A stretch of DNA of 64,000 nt from Novosphingobium sp. AAP83 (GTDB lineage: Bacteria > Pseudomonadota > Alphaproteobacteria > Sphingomonadales > Sphingomonadaceae): assembly GCF_001295795.1 (NCBI RefSeq), contig NZ_LJHY01000001.1, positions 62,001 through 126,000 of the forward strand, read 5' to 3'. Every line of letters starts with the position of its first letter. Positions within the stretch are counted from its first letter, which is position 1. The notes beneath the pieces were generated by a model that saw only the letters and a list, made by a program, of their open reading frames with translations, ran no database searches and had not been told where the DNA came from. Below, in pieces: positions 53,310-62,251 of this stretch. A program made the translations under genes and the position numbers.

Positions 53310-55333
53310 TGGGACAGTTCTCGTTTGGCTTTCGCGCGCAGCGGCTGCGCGCAGGGCAATCCAGTGCCCGATTGCCCTCGCTCGTACCAGGCGCAGCCTG
53401 GACCGGTTTAGCAAATTCGGGCTTCTCCGCCCTACCCGCCGATCCTGTGCGCACAACCGCCAAACCCATCCTCCGGCTCATGGTTGTACCCAGCCAGCAC
53501 TTCACCGAAAGAATTGTCATCGGTGTCATGGCCGGTGCAAACAATTCAGGCTCGCTGATCGAGAATATGGGTCTGGAGATGGTGCGGGTCCATTATGAAG
53601 GGCGATCAGCCGACATCACCGCGCCGAGTTTCCAGAAAATCGTCGATGCAAATGGTCAGGAGCGGGAATACTTCGGGTGGTGGGCCGAACTGGTAAACGA
53701 TGGCCGTTATGGTCATGCTCACATATACTTCGAGGCGATTCCGCTCGACAGTACGATGCAACGCCGGGTCATCGGCCCTTTCCGGTTCAGTCCGCAACGG
53801 GTGCTTCATGACCACACGATCGAGATCGCGCCGTCGCTGCCTATTGTTGCGGGCAAACGTTACCAGTCGATCACCGACGCCCTGAGGTGGTTGCGCCAGC
53901 AGACGGCACAGAACCCGCTGGTGACCATTACCGAGCTAGGCACATACAGCATCGATGACACCGGTGGTTCGAATGCGGGAGGCAGCGGTTATTACACGAT
54001 TACTGCATCTGCCCCGGTCACGATCACCCGGAATGACGAGGCCTCCTTGCGCGCCAGAATCGACGGGCTTTGCCTGCGCGGTGCGAATATCACTCTCGAT
54101 TCAGCACGGACGCTGCGCATCTTCCATGAAGGGCTGGGCAACCAGCACTGGTTCGATGGCGTGCGCGTCATCAACTCGAATGGCCGCTACTCGCTGTGGA
54201 GAAAAGGCCAGCGACCGGTTTCCGTCTTCTTTGGCGGCCGGGCATACATAACCGAGTGTACCATCAGCGCGTTGTCTTATGGGGTGACCGCCGCCACCCT
54301 TGCCCGGGGCAACACCCTTGCCAGCGGCTACAACGACGGTGCGACCAACGCGGTCTGCGTGGTACACAACCGGTTCGACGATCTGGACAGCAACGAGGGC
54401 TGGAAGGTGAATGTGCCGGCATTGTCGGTCGTCTATACCGGGCCTGAGAGCGTTGCGACCATTGCAATCTCAGGCGGAAACGAAAACGACGGACGTGTGG
54501 TCACGGTTACTTGGGGCGCACAGTCCGCAAGCTTTGTTCTCCGCAACACCTCGGCCGCATTCATCGCCGGCACAAACTATAACGTTGCCAATGTCGTAGA
54601 CTGGCTGAACGGCCTCGGTGTCGGTTTCGCAGCCACATTGCTGGATGACACGCGCCGCGCGACCGCGCTGTCCATCGACGGCAATCGCGGCTCTGCAGTC
54701 GCTCCGACAAACGTGAAAGACACCCCGCAGACGCTGGTCACCTATTTCGATCTTCACACCGACTGGTATCAGCAGAATCCGGCCAGCACGGGCGAACCAA
54801 ACGAAAATTACGCCATCGCATTCAATACGGTCACGAATTTTGCCGGGCAGGTTCTGTTCCTGTCGGCAAGCACCCCCGCACTTGACTTCCTTGTATTCAA
54901 CAACGCCTTCCACACCAAGCCGGATGTCACCAATTACAGCCAGTTTGGCCGGTCCGTGCACAGCCACGTCGTGATCGTGCACAACACATGGAGCAACCAG
55001 CGGCTACTATTGCGGGTCGATCAGGGTTATAATCCGGACTCCTACTGCATGCTAACCAACAACATGCTTGCGGACATGTTTTGGTACGGTGTCCCGGATG
55101 GAGGACTTCTCATTTCCAAGAACCATCTCTTGGAAGGCGCGTCAGGGCAAGGCCTCGGATCTTTTATTTCGCAAGGCGGGAATAGCGAATCCAATCTAGC
55201 TTCAGGAACAGCGGGAGACTTCACGCCTAGCGGTTCACTCGCATCAAACCGCAAGGAGGCAGTTGTCGCTTTCGACCGGACGGGCCGCAGGCGTTCTGCC
55301 TCGGACGCAGCGGGATGCGACGCGATTGTATGA
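53309..55333 (+). CDS. Beta-helix spike protein (GhsB-like), downstream of spike base
   Basis: A 674-residue protein without a signal peptide or transmembrane helix. Residues about 1-190 are a beta-rich head with SFQKIVDANGQEREYFGWW; from about 190 the text is a right-handed parallel beta-helix typical of tailspikes and pectate-lyase folds (ITDALRWLRQQTAQNP, ITLDSARTLRIFHEG, VFFGGRAYITECTISALSYG, NRFDDLDSNEGW, AFNTVTNFAGQVLFLSAS, HVVIVHNTWSNQRLLLRVDQ). The short Ala/Arg-rich C-terminus resembles that of similar spikes. Gene order matches ghsA-ghsB of the Rhodobacter capsulatus gene transfer agent, whose spike binds capsule. A secreted polysaccharide lyase is the main alternative; the missing signal peptide argues against it. 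Confidence 0.75.
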   Translation: MGQFSFGFRAQRLRAGQSSARLPSLVPGAAWTGLANSGFSALPADPVRTTAKPILRLMVVPSQHFTERIVIGVMAGANNSGSLIENMGLEMVRVHYEGRSADITAPSFQKIVDANGQEREYFGWWAELVNDGRYGHAHIYFEAIPLDSTMQRRVIGPFRFSPQRVLHDHTIEIAPSLPIVAGKRYQSITDALRWLRQQTAQNPLVTITELGTYSIDDTGGSNAGGSGYYTITASAPVTITRNDEASLRARIDGLCLRGANITLDSARTLRIFHEGLGNQHWFDGVRVINSNGRYSLWRKGQRPVSVFFGGRAYITECTISALSYGVTAATLARGNTLASGYNDGATNAVCVVHNRFDDLDSNEGWKVNVPALSVVYTGPESVATIAISGGNENDGRVVTVTWGAQSASFVLRNTSAAFIAGTNYNVANVVDWLNGLGVGFAATLLDDTRRATALSIDGNRGSAVAPTNVKDTPQTLVTYFDLHTDWYQQNPASTGEPNENYAIAFNTVTNFAGQVLFLSASTPALDFLVFNNAFHTKPDVTNYSQFGRSVHSHVVIVHNTWSNQRLLLRVDQGYNPDSYCMLTNNMLADMFWYGVPDGGLLISKNHLLEGASGQGLGSFISQGGNSESNLASGTAGDFTPSGSLASNRKEAVVAFDRTGRRRSASDAAGCDAIV

Positions 55334-55338
55334 CGTGA

Positions 55339-55362
55339 GACGGGGCAGTTTGCTGCCCCGTC
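55339..55362. terminator. Perfect hairpin just after the spike gene
   Basis: GACGGGGCAG (55339-55348), loop TTTG, then CTGCCCCGTC (55353-55362) is a perfect 10-bp stem six bases after the stop. No T-tract follows, so it may stop transcription poorly or act as a 3' end stabiliser. Confidence 0.6.
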
Positions 55363-55459
55363 GCCTTTGCCGGATGCCTTGATGCCCCGCTTCGCGACGG
55401 CAATCGTTTCGCATCAGCACAAATAATCCCTCGCCATTCCTCAACCGGCGACTTTTGGA

Positions 55460-56581
55460 TCAGGCTCTTAGACCGACCCGGCTCAGCGCTTCTCGACAAA
55501 TCCGGCCCGGCAAAGACTTGTGTTGCAGCGCCGGCTGCTCAACAAAGGTCCATGTACACCAGGCAACGCAGAGCGAAACTCCGAGCCCGGTCACGAACAG
55601 GAGAAGGCTAGAAGTGAACGGCCAGATGTTGGTCAGGATCGTAAGCACGACCGCGTGCGTAAGGTACAGCCCGTATGAAAGGTCGGCCTTGGCCAGCAGG
55701 TCAGACCACGGAAACCGACAGGTGCCGATCACGATCACAAGATAGGCGATAAGCGGGGGTGCCAGAACAAACGCGGCCTTGCTGCCGAGGCACAGCAACA
55801 AGGCGGCCAACGCTCCGCATGCCCATGCAAACGAGACGGGAACGCGATCGCCGAACAGATAGAGCAGGGTGCCAGCCCCGAAATATCCGAACAGGAACAG
55901 CAGCACGAACAGCGCATTTTTGTCCTGCGTTTCGGTCAGCGGGCCGTAGAGCATGAGCATAGCAACCATCGCGCCCGCCCAGAGCGCGAGGAACAGCCAC
56001 TTCCTGCGCAAGAGTCCGGCCAGCGACGCTCCGGCCAGAATGATATAGCACATCCATTCGTAGCGCAGCGTCCATAGCGCGCCGTTGACGTTGCTGGTTC
56101 CGTTATGGCTTGTTACGCCCGGTAGTTGCAAGCTGAGCGACGTGGTCATGTTCTTGAGATAGAGCCAAGTCTTCGCATTTGCGAAGTAATCGGCAAGCGA
56201 TAGTGTAGTCAGCAATGGTCCGACCAGCAGCGCGGTGGTTGCCACCACGAGAACGAGCAGCGGCATAATGCGCATGAAGCGGCGGCTGAGATATTCGATA
56301 ACATTGCCGTTTTTGGTCAGGCCCGGGGTAACAAGAAAACCGCTCAACGCAAAGAACAGCGACACAGCGAGCAGCCCCAGCTGGGTGTAGCCATTGCTGA
56401 ATGCAAACAGCCAGTCATCGCGGACCGGATCGATCTGAAGAACCAGTGAATGGTGCAGCACGACAGAACTGGCGGCCACAAGGCGGATCGTGTCAAAGCC
56501 TGGGCCGTGGTTGCCCACCTCCGCGAAAGCCTGCCTGAGCGTCTTGGCCCGCAAAATTACAGCTCCCACGGATGAATTCAT
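55460..56581 (-). CDS. Acyltransferase family 3 (OafA/NodX-like) membrane protein
   Basis: A 373-residue integral membrane O-acyltransferase with about ten helices. The N-terminal FDTIRLVAASSVVLHHSLVL carries the family H-H pair, FFALSGFLVTPGL is the F-x-x-S-G box, and RRFMRIMPLLVLVV the R-x10-R-type motif. It probably decorates a surface polysaccharide with acetyl or similar groups in the membrane. The ATG at 56581 is preferred over 56683, which overlaps the divergent gene. It is convergent with the spike genes. Confidence 0.88.
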   Translation of the reverse strand: MNSSVGAVILRAKTLRQAFAEVGNHGPGFDTIRLVAASSVVLHHSLVLQIDPVRDDWLFAFSNGYTQLGLLAVSLFFALSGFLVTPGLTKNGNVIEYLSRRFMRIMPLLVLVVATTALLVGPLLTTLSLADYFANAKTWLYLKNMTTSLSLQLPGVTSHNGTSNVNGALWTLRYEWMCYIILAGASLAGLLRRKWLFLALWAGAMVAMLMLYGPLTETQDKNALFVLLFLFGYFGAGTLLYLFGDRVPVSFAWACGALAALLLCLGSKAAFVLAPPLIAYLVIVIGTCRFPWSDLLAKADLSYGLYLTHAVVLTILTNIWPFTSSLLLFVTGLGVSLCVAWCTWTFVEQPALQHKSLPGRICREALSRVGLRA

Positions 56582-56682
56582 TTCGTATGTGCACAAACTG
56601 CTTAGATTGTGCAACAAGGCAATGACAGGCAGGCTCGCGTGCAGGTTTGCCCTCAAAAGATTGACAGCCAGCGGAGTTTGCA

Positions 56683-57639
56683 ATGGCAGTGCCTACGTTC
56701 GATGTTTCGATTGCTGCACATTATGTCCCGAAACGCATTCCCTACCTTGCTGAAGTGCTTAAGGCGGTCGTCGAATGGGACCGGCCTTCTGTAACAGTGA
56801 CGCTGGTCACCAACGATATTGCGATCGCCGACGAACCGTTGATTGTCGAGGCGCAAGCCGCGCTGGAAAAGCGCGGCTTTAAGGTACGCTTCGATGTCGC
56901 GCACGGGATGGCCCACCCGTGGCACCTGACCTGGTGGCACAAGGCTCACCTTCGTGAATGGTTTGAACGGAAGGGTACTACCGAGGACTTGTTCATGTAT
57001 ATCGAGGATGACATTGTCGTCGATGCAGACAACGTCGCGTACTTTACGCGCGAGTTGCCCAAGACCAAGGCAGTCGGCTGCCTCCCCGGTTTTCTGCGCT
57101 TCGAAAAGCGCGCCGATGGCGTGATCATGTCGCCCGACTACCTCGGGTACCAGATCGTCCAGCCCCAGGAGACGAAAACGATCGACGGGCAGGTCTACGT
57201 CGCGCCGACCTTTTCGTATTGGGCGGGTTTCATCCTCGACCGCGAACTGTGCGCCGAATACTTTGCCTCGCCGTGGTCAGATCTGGAAAAGGCAGACACC
57301 ATGCCGCAATCGTACAAGCATTCGTGCCGGGTCCAGTCGGCCTGGGCATTGACCTACTGGAACGTACCGGAAGGCCTGCATTCGCGTTATGTTGTGCCGG
57401 TGGACGCGAACCTCGACCCGTTGCGCTGTGCCTTGGTATGGCACTCGGCCGACAATTATTCGATCTCAAACCAGTACAGCTTCGGCACTGTGCGTATGGC
57501 CGACATCTTCCGAAAGGGGGGTATCACGGCAACAGTAGACCAGCTGTTGTGGAAGGCCTCCGCCTTCCGTCGGCGCATTGGTGACAAGATCGAGCGCGAA
57601 AAAGCCAAGCGACTTAAGGCGTCCCGCAAGGCTGTGTGA
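56683..57639 (+). CDS. Probable GT-A fold glycosyltransferase
   Basis: A 318-residue cytoplasmic protein. MAVPTFDVSIAAHYVPKRIP opens a GT-A-like Rossmann, and LFMYIEDDIVVDADNVAYF contains an E-D-D acidic motif of the DxD type for metal-bound nucleotide sugar. Later text SYWAGFILDRELCAEYF and HSRYVVPVDANLDPLRCALV is typical of exostosin/GT64-like proteins. A Lys/Arg-rich tail (KIEREKAKRLKASRKA) could be membrane-associated. No family is certain; a role in repeat-unit assembly is inferred from context. Confidence 0.7.
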   Translation: MAVPTFDVSIAAHYVPKRIPYLAEVLKAVVEWDRPSVTVTLVTNDIAIADEPLIVEAQAALEKRGFKVRFDVAHGMAHPWHLTWWHKAHLREWFERKGTTEDLFMYIEDDIVVDADNVAYFTRELPKTKAVGCLPGFLRFEKRADGVIMSPDYLGYQIVQPQETKTIDGQVYVAPTFSYWAGFILDRELCAEYFASPWSDLEKADTMPQSYKHSCRVQSAWALTYWNVPEGLHSRYVVPVDANLDPLRCALVWHSADNYSISNQYSFGTVRMADIFRKGGITATVDQLLWKASAFRRRIGDKIEREKAKRLKASRKAV

Positions 57640-57736
57640 ATCTGTTCATCGGAAACGGGTTTGGCAAGCGGGAATGAAAAACGCTATAGACTATCGTCCA
57701 TCCGCAATATGATCTGGCTATCAAAAAGGGCGTCCA

Positions 57737-58822
57737 TTGTACAACTTTACCGCGATCAATCGGATTGAAGGGCTTGATGGACTAAGGCTTTTTGCAGTGG
57801 GGCTTGTGCTCCTTGGGCACTTCGGTTTGCCCCTCGTGCCGGCGGGTCTTGGTGTCACGATCTTCTTTTTCATAAGCGGCTTCTTGATCACGGTTCTCCT
57901 TTCGCAAGAGATGCGGGAGAACGGCTTCATCGGGGTCAAGAATTTCTATATTCGGCGCTTTCTTCGCTTGGGGCCGGAGTTGCTTGGTCTAATCGCGGGT
58001 TCGATCGCCTTGGGGGCAATTATTGGCACCGGGCCAAAGCTGATCGATATTTTTGCCGCGATTTTCTATTTTACCAACTACTATATTGCGTGGCTCTATT
58101 TTTATTTTGGCGCAGATTCGGTGCCGTATTGGACGCACCTTTGGTCATTATCCGTTGAAGAGCACTACTACCTGACATACCCCGCCATCTTCGGCTTCGT
58201 GTTCAGCAACGCGCGAATAAGGAGGGTCTTTTTTGCGTCTATCTTAGGGGGCTGCCTTGCTTGGCGAACCTTTCTTGTCGTGATGGATACCTTCCCGCTA
58301 ACTTGGACAAATCCTTACACATATATGGCCTCCGAAGCACGGATGGATTCGATAGCTTACGGTGCCCTGTTCGCGTTCATCGCCCAAAAGCGACGGCGTG
58401 TAGGTCCTCTTGCAAGCGGACTTTGCCTGATGGGCGGGCTAACATTGCTCGCTTTGTCACTGGCTATACGAAACCCAGAGTTTCGCGAGATCTTGCGTTA
58501 CTCGGTACAAGGCATCGCTTTATTTCTCATCTTTGTGCATTTGTACCTTTCCCAAAACAGAAGCCCATTAATGTTCCTCCTCGAATCAAGGGTTTCGCGG
58601 GTAGGCGGACTACTCTCCTATGGCGCTTATCTCTGGCATAGCGAGGTTCTGCGCGTCTTCGCAGCCATTGGTCTTGGCACGAGAAGTACAAGCCTGACCG
58701 CCAAGCTCATGTTCATTCCGCTTGGCATCGCCGTGACCTTCTTGTTGGCGTGGATCAGCTTCCGTGTGCTGGCCATGCCCGCATTGGGCCTTAGAAAGCG
58801 CTTCGGATCGCACACCCTTTAG
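57737..58822 (+). CDS. Acyltransferase family 3 (OafA/YrhL-like) membrane protein
   Basis: A 361-residue membrane acyltransferase with about ten helices. LDGLRLFAVGLVLLGHFG carries the R-L-x and H motif, VTIFFFISGFLITVLLSQEM the F-x-I-S-G box, and FYIRRFLRLGPELL the R-R-x-x-R motif; then HLWSLSVEEHYYLTYPAIFG, the L-W-S-L-x-x-E signature. The start is a TTG at 57737 with AAAAAGGG upstream. The gene is AT-richer than most of the window, so recent acquisition is possible. It ends tail to tail with the truncated copy at 58823. Confidence 0.87.
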   Translation: MYNFTAINRIEGLDGLRLFAVGLVLLGHFGLPLVPAGLGVTIFFFISGFLITVLLSQEMRENGFIGVKNFYIRRFLRLGPELLGLIAGSIALGAIIGTGPKLIDIFAAIFYFTNYYIAWLYFYFGADSVPYWTHLWSLSVEEHYYLTYPAIFGFVFSNARIRRVFFASILGGCLAWRTFLVVMDTFPLTWTNPYTYMASEARMDSIAYGALFAFIAQKRRRVGPLASGLCLMGGLTLLALSLAIRNPEFREILRYSVQGIALFLIFVHLYLSQNRSPLMFLLESRVSRVGGLLSYGAYLWHSEVLRVFAAIGLGTRSTSLTAKLMFIPLGIAVTFLLAWISFRVLAMPALGLRKRFGSHTL

Positions 58823-59092
58823 TTATGGACGCGCGGTCGGGCATCGTCCGTCCAGCCATGCAGGCAGGATGCGGCGGGCGCGCCGTTCATAAAACCCGAT
58901 GATCGAAAACCGGCGCTCGTCGAGTTCGCGCGCCAGAATACCGGTGATCAGGAACCCCGAAATCACAAAAAAGATGTCGACGCCGACGAAGCCACCAGGA
59001 AACGCCGAAAGCCCGGCATGGTTCAATACCACCGGCACCACTGCAAGGCTGCGCAGCCCATCGAGATCGCGGCGGTAAACAATATCAGACAT
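58823..59092 (-). pseudogene. Truncated N-terminal fragment of an OafA-type acyltransferase
   Basis: An 89-residue frame: DIVYRRDLDGLRSLAVVPVV, then FVGVDIFFVISGFLITGILA and FYERRARRILPA. This is the family's first 75 or so residues with its motifs intact, but family members run to 360-650 residues. After ILPA the text (WLDGRCPTARP) is unrelated and stops one base from the end of the neighbouring acyltransferase gene. It reads as a remnant cut by a rearrangement, not a functional protein. Confidence 0.8.
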
Positions 59093-59353
59093 GAACGGCA
59101 ATGTCCTTCAGGTACGGCGTAGCGGTTACAAAGGATTGTCCCCTTGCTGCACCGCAATCTTTATCGACGTGCAAGAGAATTTTCACCAGCAATATTGCTC
59201 ATCCGTCTTCGCTGTTGCACAAGGGACAAGCTATTCCCGTCCCTCAACAAACTCCTCGCAAAAGGAATGTGATGTTTTTCTATGACATAGCATCACATTC
59301 TAGAACTCGAGCACATCCAGCTTCTCACTCATGAACGCCAAGGACACCCTTTA

Positions 59354-60022
59354 ATGCTGAAGAAGATTCGTCGGCTGCGTGATATCGCCCGCTTCATGTA
59401 TGCGCAACGCATCGTCGGGTTCGACGTGTCGGATACACCTTGGCTCGACGAAGAGACCGCCCAGTGGCTGGAAGCGCGTCTGGCGAAAACTGCGATGTAC
59501 ATGGAGTTCGGTGCTGGCGGGTCGACCAGGCTGGCGGGGCGAATGAAAGTGCCTACCATCTCGGTCGAAGGGGATCGCTACTTTGCAAGGTCTGTCCGCC
59601 GCGGGCTGGCAGCCGATCATCAGGTAACCGTTCTGGATGCTGGTATTGGCACCACCGTCGAATGGGCGATTCCTTTACCTGGCAAGCCCAACGATCAGCG
59701 CGCTGCCCGGTGGGCAAACTATGTCAACGCTCCCTTTACTGCGTTGGCTGCACAGCAGCGGCCGTTCCCCGATCTGGTTCTCGTGGACGGCCGCTTTCGC
59801 CGCGCCTGCGCACTCAAAACCGCACTTGAGGCTGGACAACACGCAGCCAGCGCTGAATTGCTGTTCGACGATTATTTCGACACCGGTCGCGAACACTATC
59901 ATGTCGTCGAGGAAATTCTCGGCGCGCCGCAAAGGATCGGACGCTCGGCTATCTTCTCGATCAGACCGGTCAACCCGGCGACACAGGCCCATGTCGACGC
60001 GGCAATCAGGGATTACCGCTAG
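59354..60022 (+). CDS. Probable SAM-dependent methyltransferase-like protein
   Basis: A 222-residue cytoplasmic protein with a Rossmann-like start: MYMEFGAGGSTRLAGRM (glycine-rich motif I with an acidic residue) and TISVEGDRYFARSVRRGLAA (motif II region), VTVLDAGIGTTVEWA, and FPDLVLVDGRFRRACALKTA (motif IV type). I read it as a class I methyltransferase fold without an exact family. In this locus it could methylate a sugar, but that is inference. Its stop codon overlaps that of the sulfotransferase gene on the opposite strand. Confidence 0.6.
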   Translation: MLKKIRRLRDIARFMYAQRIVGFDVSDTPWLDEETAQWLEARLAKTAMYMEFGAGGSTRLAGRMKVPTISVEGDRYFARSVRRGLAADHQVTVLDAGIGTTVEWAIPLPGKPNDQRAARWANYVNAPFTALAAQQRPFPDLVLVDGRFRRACALKTALEAGQHAASAELLFDDYFDTGREHYHVVEEILGAPQRIGRSAIFSIRPVNPATQAHVDAAIRDYR

Positions 60023-60672
60023 CCCTTACCATCAGGCATCAGGCCGAGTTTGCGCTTAACACGGGTTTTCAGTCGTTCGAGTTGATAGCCCAGCGTCTTG
60101 CGCTTCTCGGCCTTGTTGGCGTGAACGAACGATCCCTCGGGTACATCTGTCCGGTTCAGAAAGGCGCCCAATTCGCGCCATCCATCTCCCTTCTCGAGAT
60201 TCAAGACCAGAAAATCGTTGGGCCGATCGGCGAAGTAAGCCTTCACGGTGTCGTTGTGCGCCAGGTAAACCTCGTGATAGCGCTCCTTGTTCCCGGCTGG
60301 TGCAGGGGCGTCTTCGCCATAAGTCATCTGCCGCATCGGTGTGGGCGTTTCGCCGAAGTGCTTGACCATGGAATCATACCAGGTGTCGGCATCGCGCTCG
60401 GTTAGGATGAACTTGGCACCGGGGAAAGCTTGATCAAGCTCGCGGAACATCAGCGGCCAAGGCATATCCTGCACTGCGTCGTACTTTTGCGCCAGTTCCA
60501 GCCCAAGTTCTACATAGCGAGCGCGCAGTTCGTCCAGCGGCAGGGTGGTGCCGAAGTAGTCTATCACCGAATAGCCGAGATGTTCTAGCGCTTCGCCCAG
60601 TGACGACGTGCCGGTCTTCTGAAATCCGATACCAAAAACCTTGGGTTGCACTGTTGTTTCTCCGTTGCGCAA
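60019..60672 (-). CDS. Sulfotransferase family protein
   Basis: A 217-residue soluble protein of the Sulfotransfer_4 type. PAPS 5'-phosphosulfate loop: GIGFQKTGTSSLGEALEHLG; 3'-phosphate region: AKFILTERDADTWYDSMVKH. Then VLNLEKGDGWRELGAFLNRT, as in polysaccharide or small-molecule sulfotransferases. It would transfer sulfate from PAPS, and cysNC in this window makes that donor. Sulfation of the exopolysaccharide is inference. It lies downstream of wzx with a 28-base gap. Confidence 0.85.
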   Translation of the reverse strand: MRNGETTVQPKVFGIGFQKTGTSSLGEALEHLGYSVIDYFGTTLPLDELRARYVELGLELAQKYDAVQDMPWPLMFRELDQAFPGAKFILTERDADTWYDSMVKHFGETPTPMRQMTYGEDAPAPAGNKERYHEVYLAHNDTVKAYFADRPNDFLVLNLEKGDGWRELGAFLNRTDVPEGSFVHANKAEKRKTLGYQLERLKTRVKRKLGLMPDGKG

Positions 60673-60700
60673 AGACTAATTCAGGAATGCAGTATCACGT

Positions 60701-62170
60701 TTAGCGTTTCGTGCGAGTTGGTTTGAGTCTCCGCACTTTGCCGAGAATATCGACAACGAAGTTGCGGATATCCGGAGACAGCCACAGCGACCACACCCCG
60801 ATGATGCCCAGCACCGCCAGCTTGGCAATCACTTCAAGCAGGCTAAGACCCGGCAATAGCAGCGTTGCAGCCAGTGTCAGCGCCAGCAGGCCAACGGCTT
60901 GCAGCGAAAGACGCAGCGACATGCCCAAGATGCCGGAACGCCAGCCCAGTAACAGGAAATCGGCTGCGCCCCGGATGATCAGGCCGACCGCCACACCAGT
61001 AATTCCATACCATTTCGCCCCCAGATAAATGATCAGCAGAAACGGTATCACTTCCATAAGCAGCGTGGTCGTCGTATCTTTCGGGCGACCGGTCGCTCGC
61101 AGCATCATCGCGGGCACAACGCTTGCCGACAGGTACATAGAGGAAAAGGCGACAAGCTGACCGACCAGAGCGGATCGGCGGGCGAAATCGGGGTCGATCC
61201 AGATCGCGAAAAAAGGCTCGATAGCAACGATGGCCGCGGCCGACATGCAGGTCGATGCCGCCAGATTCACACGCGTCAGCTTTTCAGCGATAATCGTGAA
61301 GCCATCCTTGTCGGCACGCGAGACTTTGGCGAACATGGCTTGACCGACGGCACGCGAGAACAGTTGTGTGCGTTGCAGCAGGTTGGCAGGCACCGCGTAT
61401 AAGGCCACCGATGCCGGGCCTAGCAGGCTGCCGATGACGAAGCGGTCCGAATTTACCAGAAGCTGCCGACCCAGCGCGCCCACACTGGTCCAGATGCCGT
61501 AGCCCAGCATGGGCTTCATCCACTGCCGCCGATAACGGGGCTTCCAGCCTGCGGGCACGTGCTTGAACGTAACGAACAGCAGGAAAGCGAGCGAGATCAG
61601 CTTGCCGATCATGCTGGCCGGGACAGCATAGGTCAGGGTCGGTTCGAACACGATGATCGCAAGCAACGGCAACAACTGTTCGAGCATCGTGCCCATGAAA
61701 TTGCGGATGTTGTAGAGCAGGAACTTCTCCCGCCCGATCAGCGCACCGCTCAGGACGCCATTCACGGTGGTGATCGGCAAACCCACTCCGATCCAGCCCA
61801 GCACACCCATGACTTCGCCGTAAAGCTGCGGAGACAGGTCCATGAAATGGCCGAAGATCACCCACGCCCCGGCCATTGCGACCACAGCGCCGGCAGCGCC
61901 GAACACCAGACTCAGGACCAAGCCAGTCCAGAATATCTCCTCCTTCTCGCGACCCTCGTCCTTGGCGCGGCGCGAGATTTCGTACTGGACCGATTGTCCT
62001 ACGCCGAAATCGAAGAAGAACAGGAAGCCAGTTAGCAGCCAGACCAGCACCAGAGTTCCGTAGCGATCCTCGCCCATCCGCGAAATGAACATCGGGACTG
62101 TGACGAACATGACCGCCAACGGCCCGATCAGGCCAGCCAGATTGTACGCAGCGTTGCGCTTCACCGCCAT
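60701..62170 (-). CDS. Wzx-type oligosaccharide flippase
   Basis: A 489-residue MVF/PST-superfamily membrane protein with about 12-14 helices that flips lipid-linked repeat units across the inner membrane. The start, MAVKRNAAYNLAGLIGPLAV, and FISRMGEDRYGTLVLVWLLT and FFFDFGVGQSVQYEISRRAKD are typical of the family (G-DYG- and F-D-G-Q-x boxes). It follows rfbB in the minus-strand run and would work with the polymerase at 51533 and the export pair at 45735-48692. Confidence 0.92.
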   Translation of the reverse strand: MAVKRNAAYNLAGLIGPLAVMFVTVPMFISRMGEDRYGTLVLVWLLTGFLFFFDFGVGQSVQYEISRRAKDEGREKEEIFWTGLVLSLVFGAAGAVVAMAGAWVIFGHFMDLSPQLYGEVMGVLGWIGVGLPITTVNGVLSGALIGREKFLLYNIRNFMGTMLEQLLPLLAIIVFEPTLTYAVPASMIGKLISLAFLLFVTFKHVPAGWKPRYRRQWMKPMLGYGIWTSVGALGRQLLVNSDRFVIGSLLGPASVALYAVPANLLQRTQLFSRAVGQAMFAKVSRADKDGFTIIAEKLTRVNLAASTCMSAAAIVAIEPFFAIWIDPDFARRSALVGQLVAFSSMYLSASVVPAMMLRATGRPKDTTTTLLMEVIPFLLIIYLGAKWYGITGVAVGLIIRGAADFLLLGWRSGILGMSLRLSLQAVGLLALTLAATLLLPGLSLLEVIAKLAVLGIIGVWSLWLSPDIRNFVVDILGKVRRLKPTRTKR

Positions 62171-62251
62171 GAACGAACTCCGCTGGCACGAAGGTCACGC
62201 ATCGGCGAGAATGACGAAAAGGTCTGCGTCTGCGGCATATGCAGCAAGCGC

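Noticed and set aside
53309..55333. Reading the beta-helix protein as a secreted polysaccharide lyase
   Set aside because: The fold would allow it, but there is no signal peptide, and the gene is coupled to a spike-base family gene. It is kept only as the main alternative.
42468..62170. Prophage or GTA structural cluster around the spike genes
   Set aside because: No capsid, portal, tail or terminase gene is present; the neighbours are all glycan genes.
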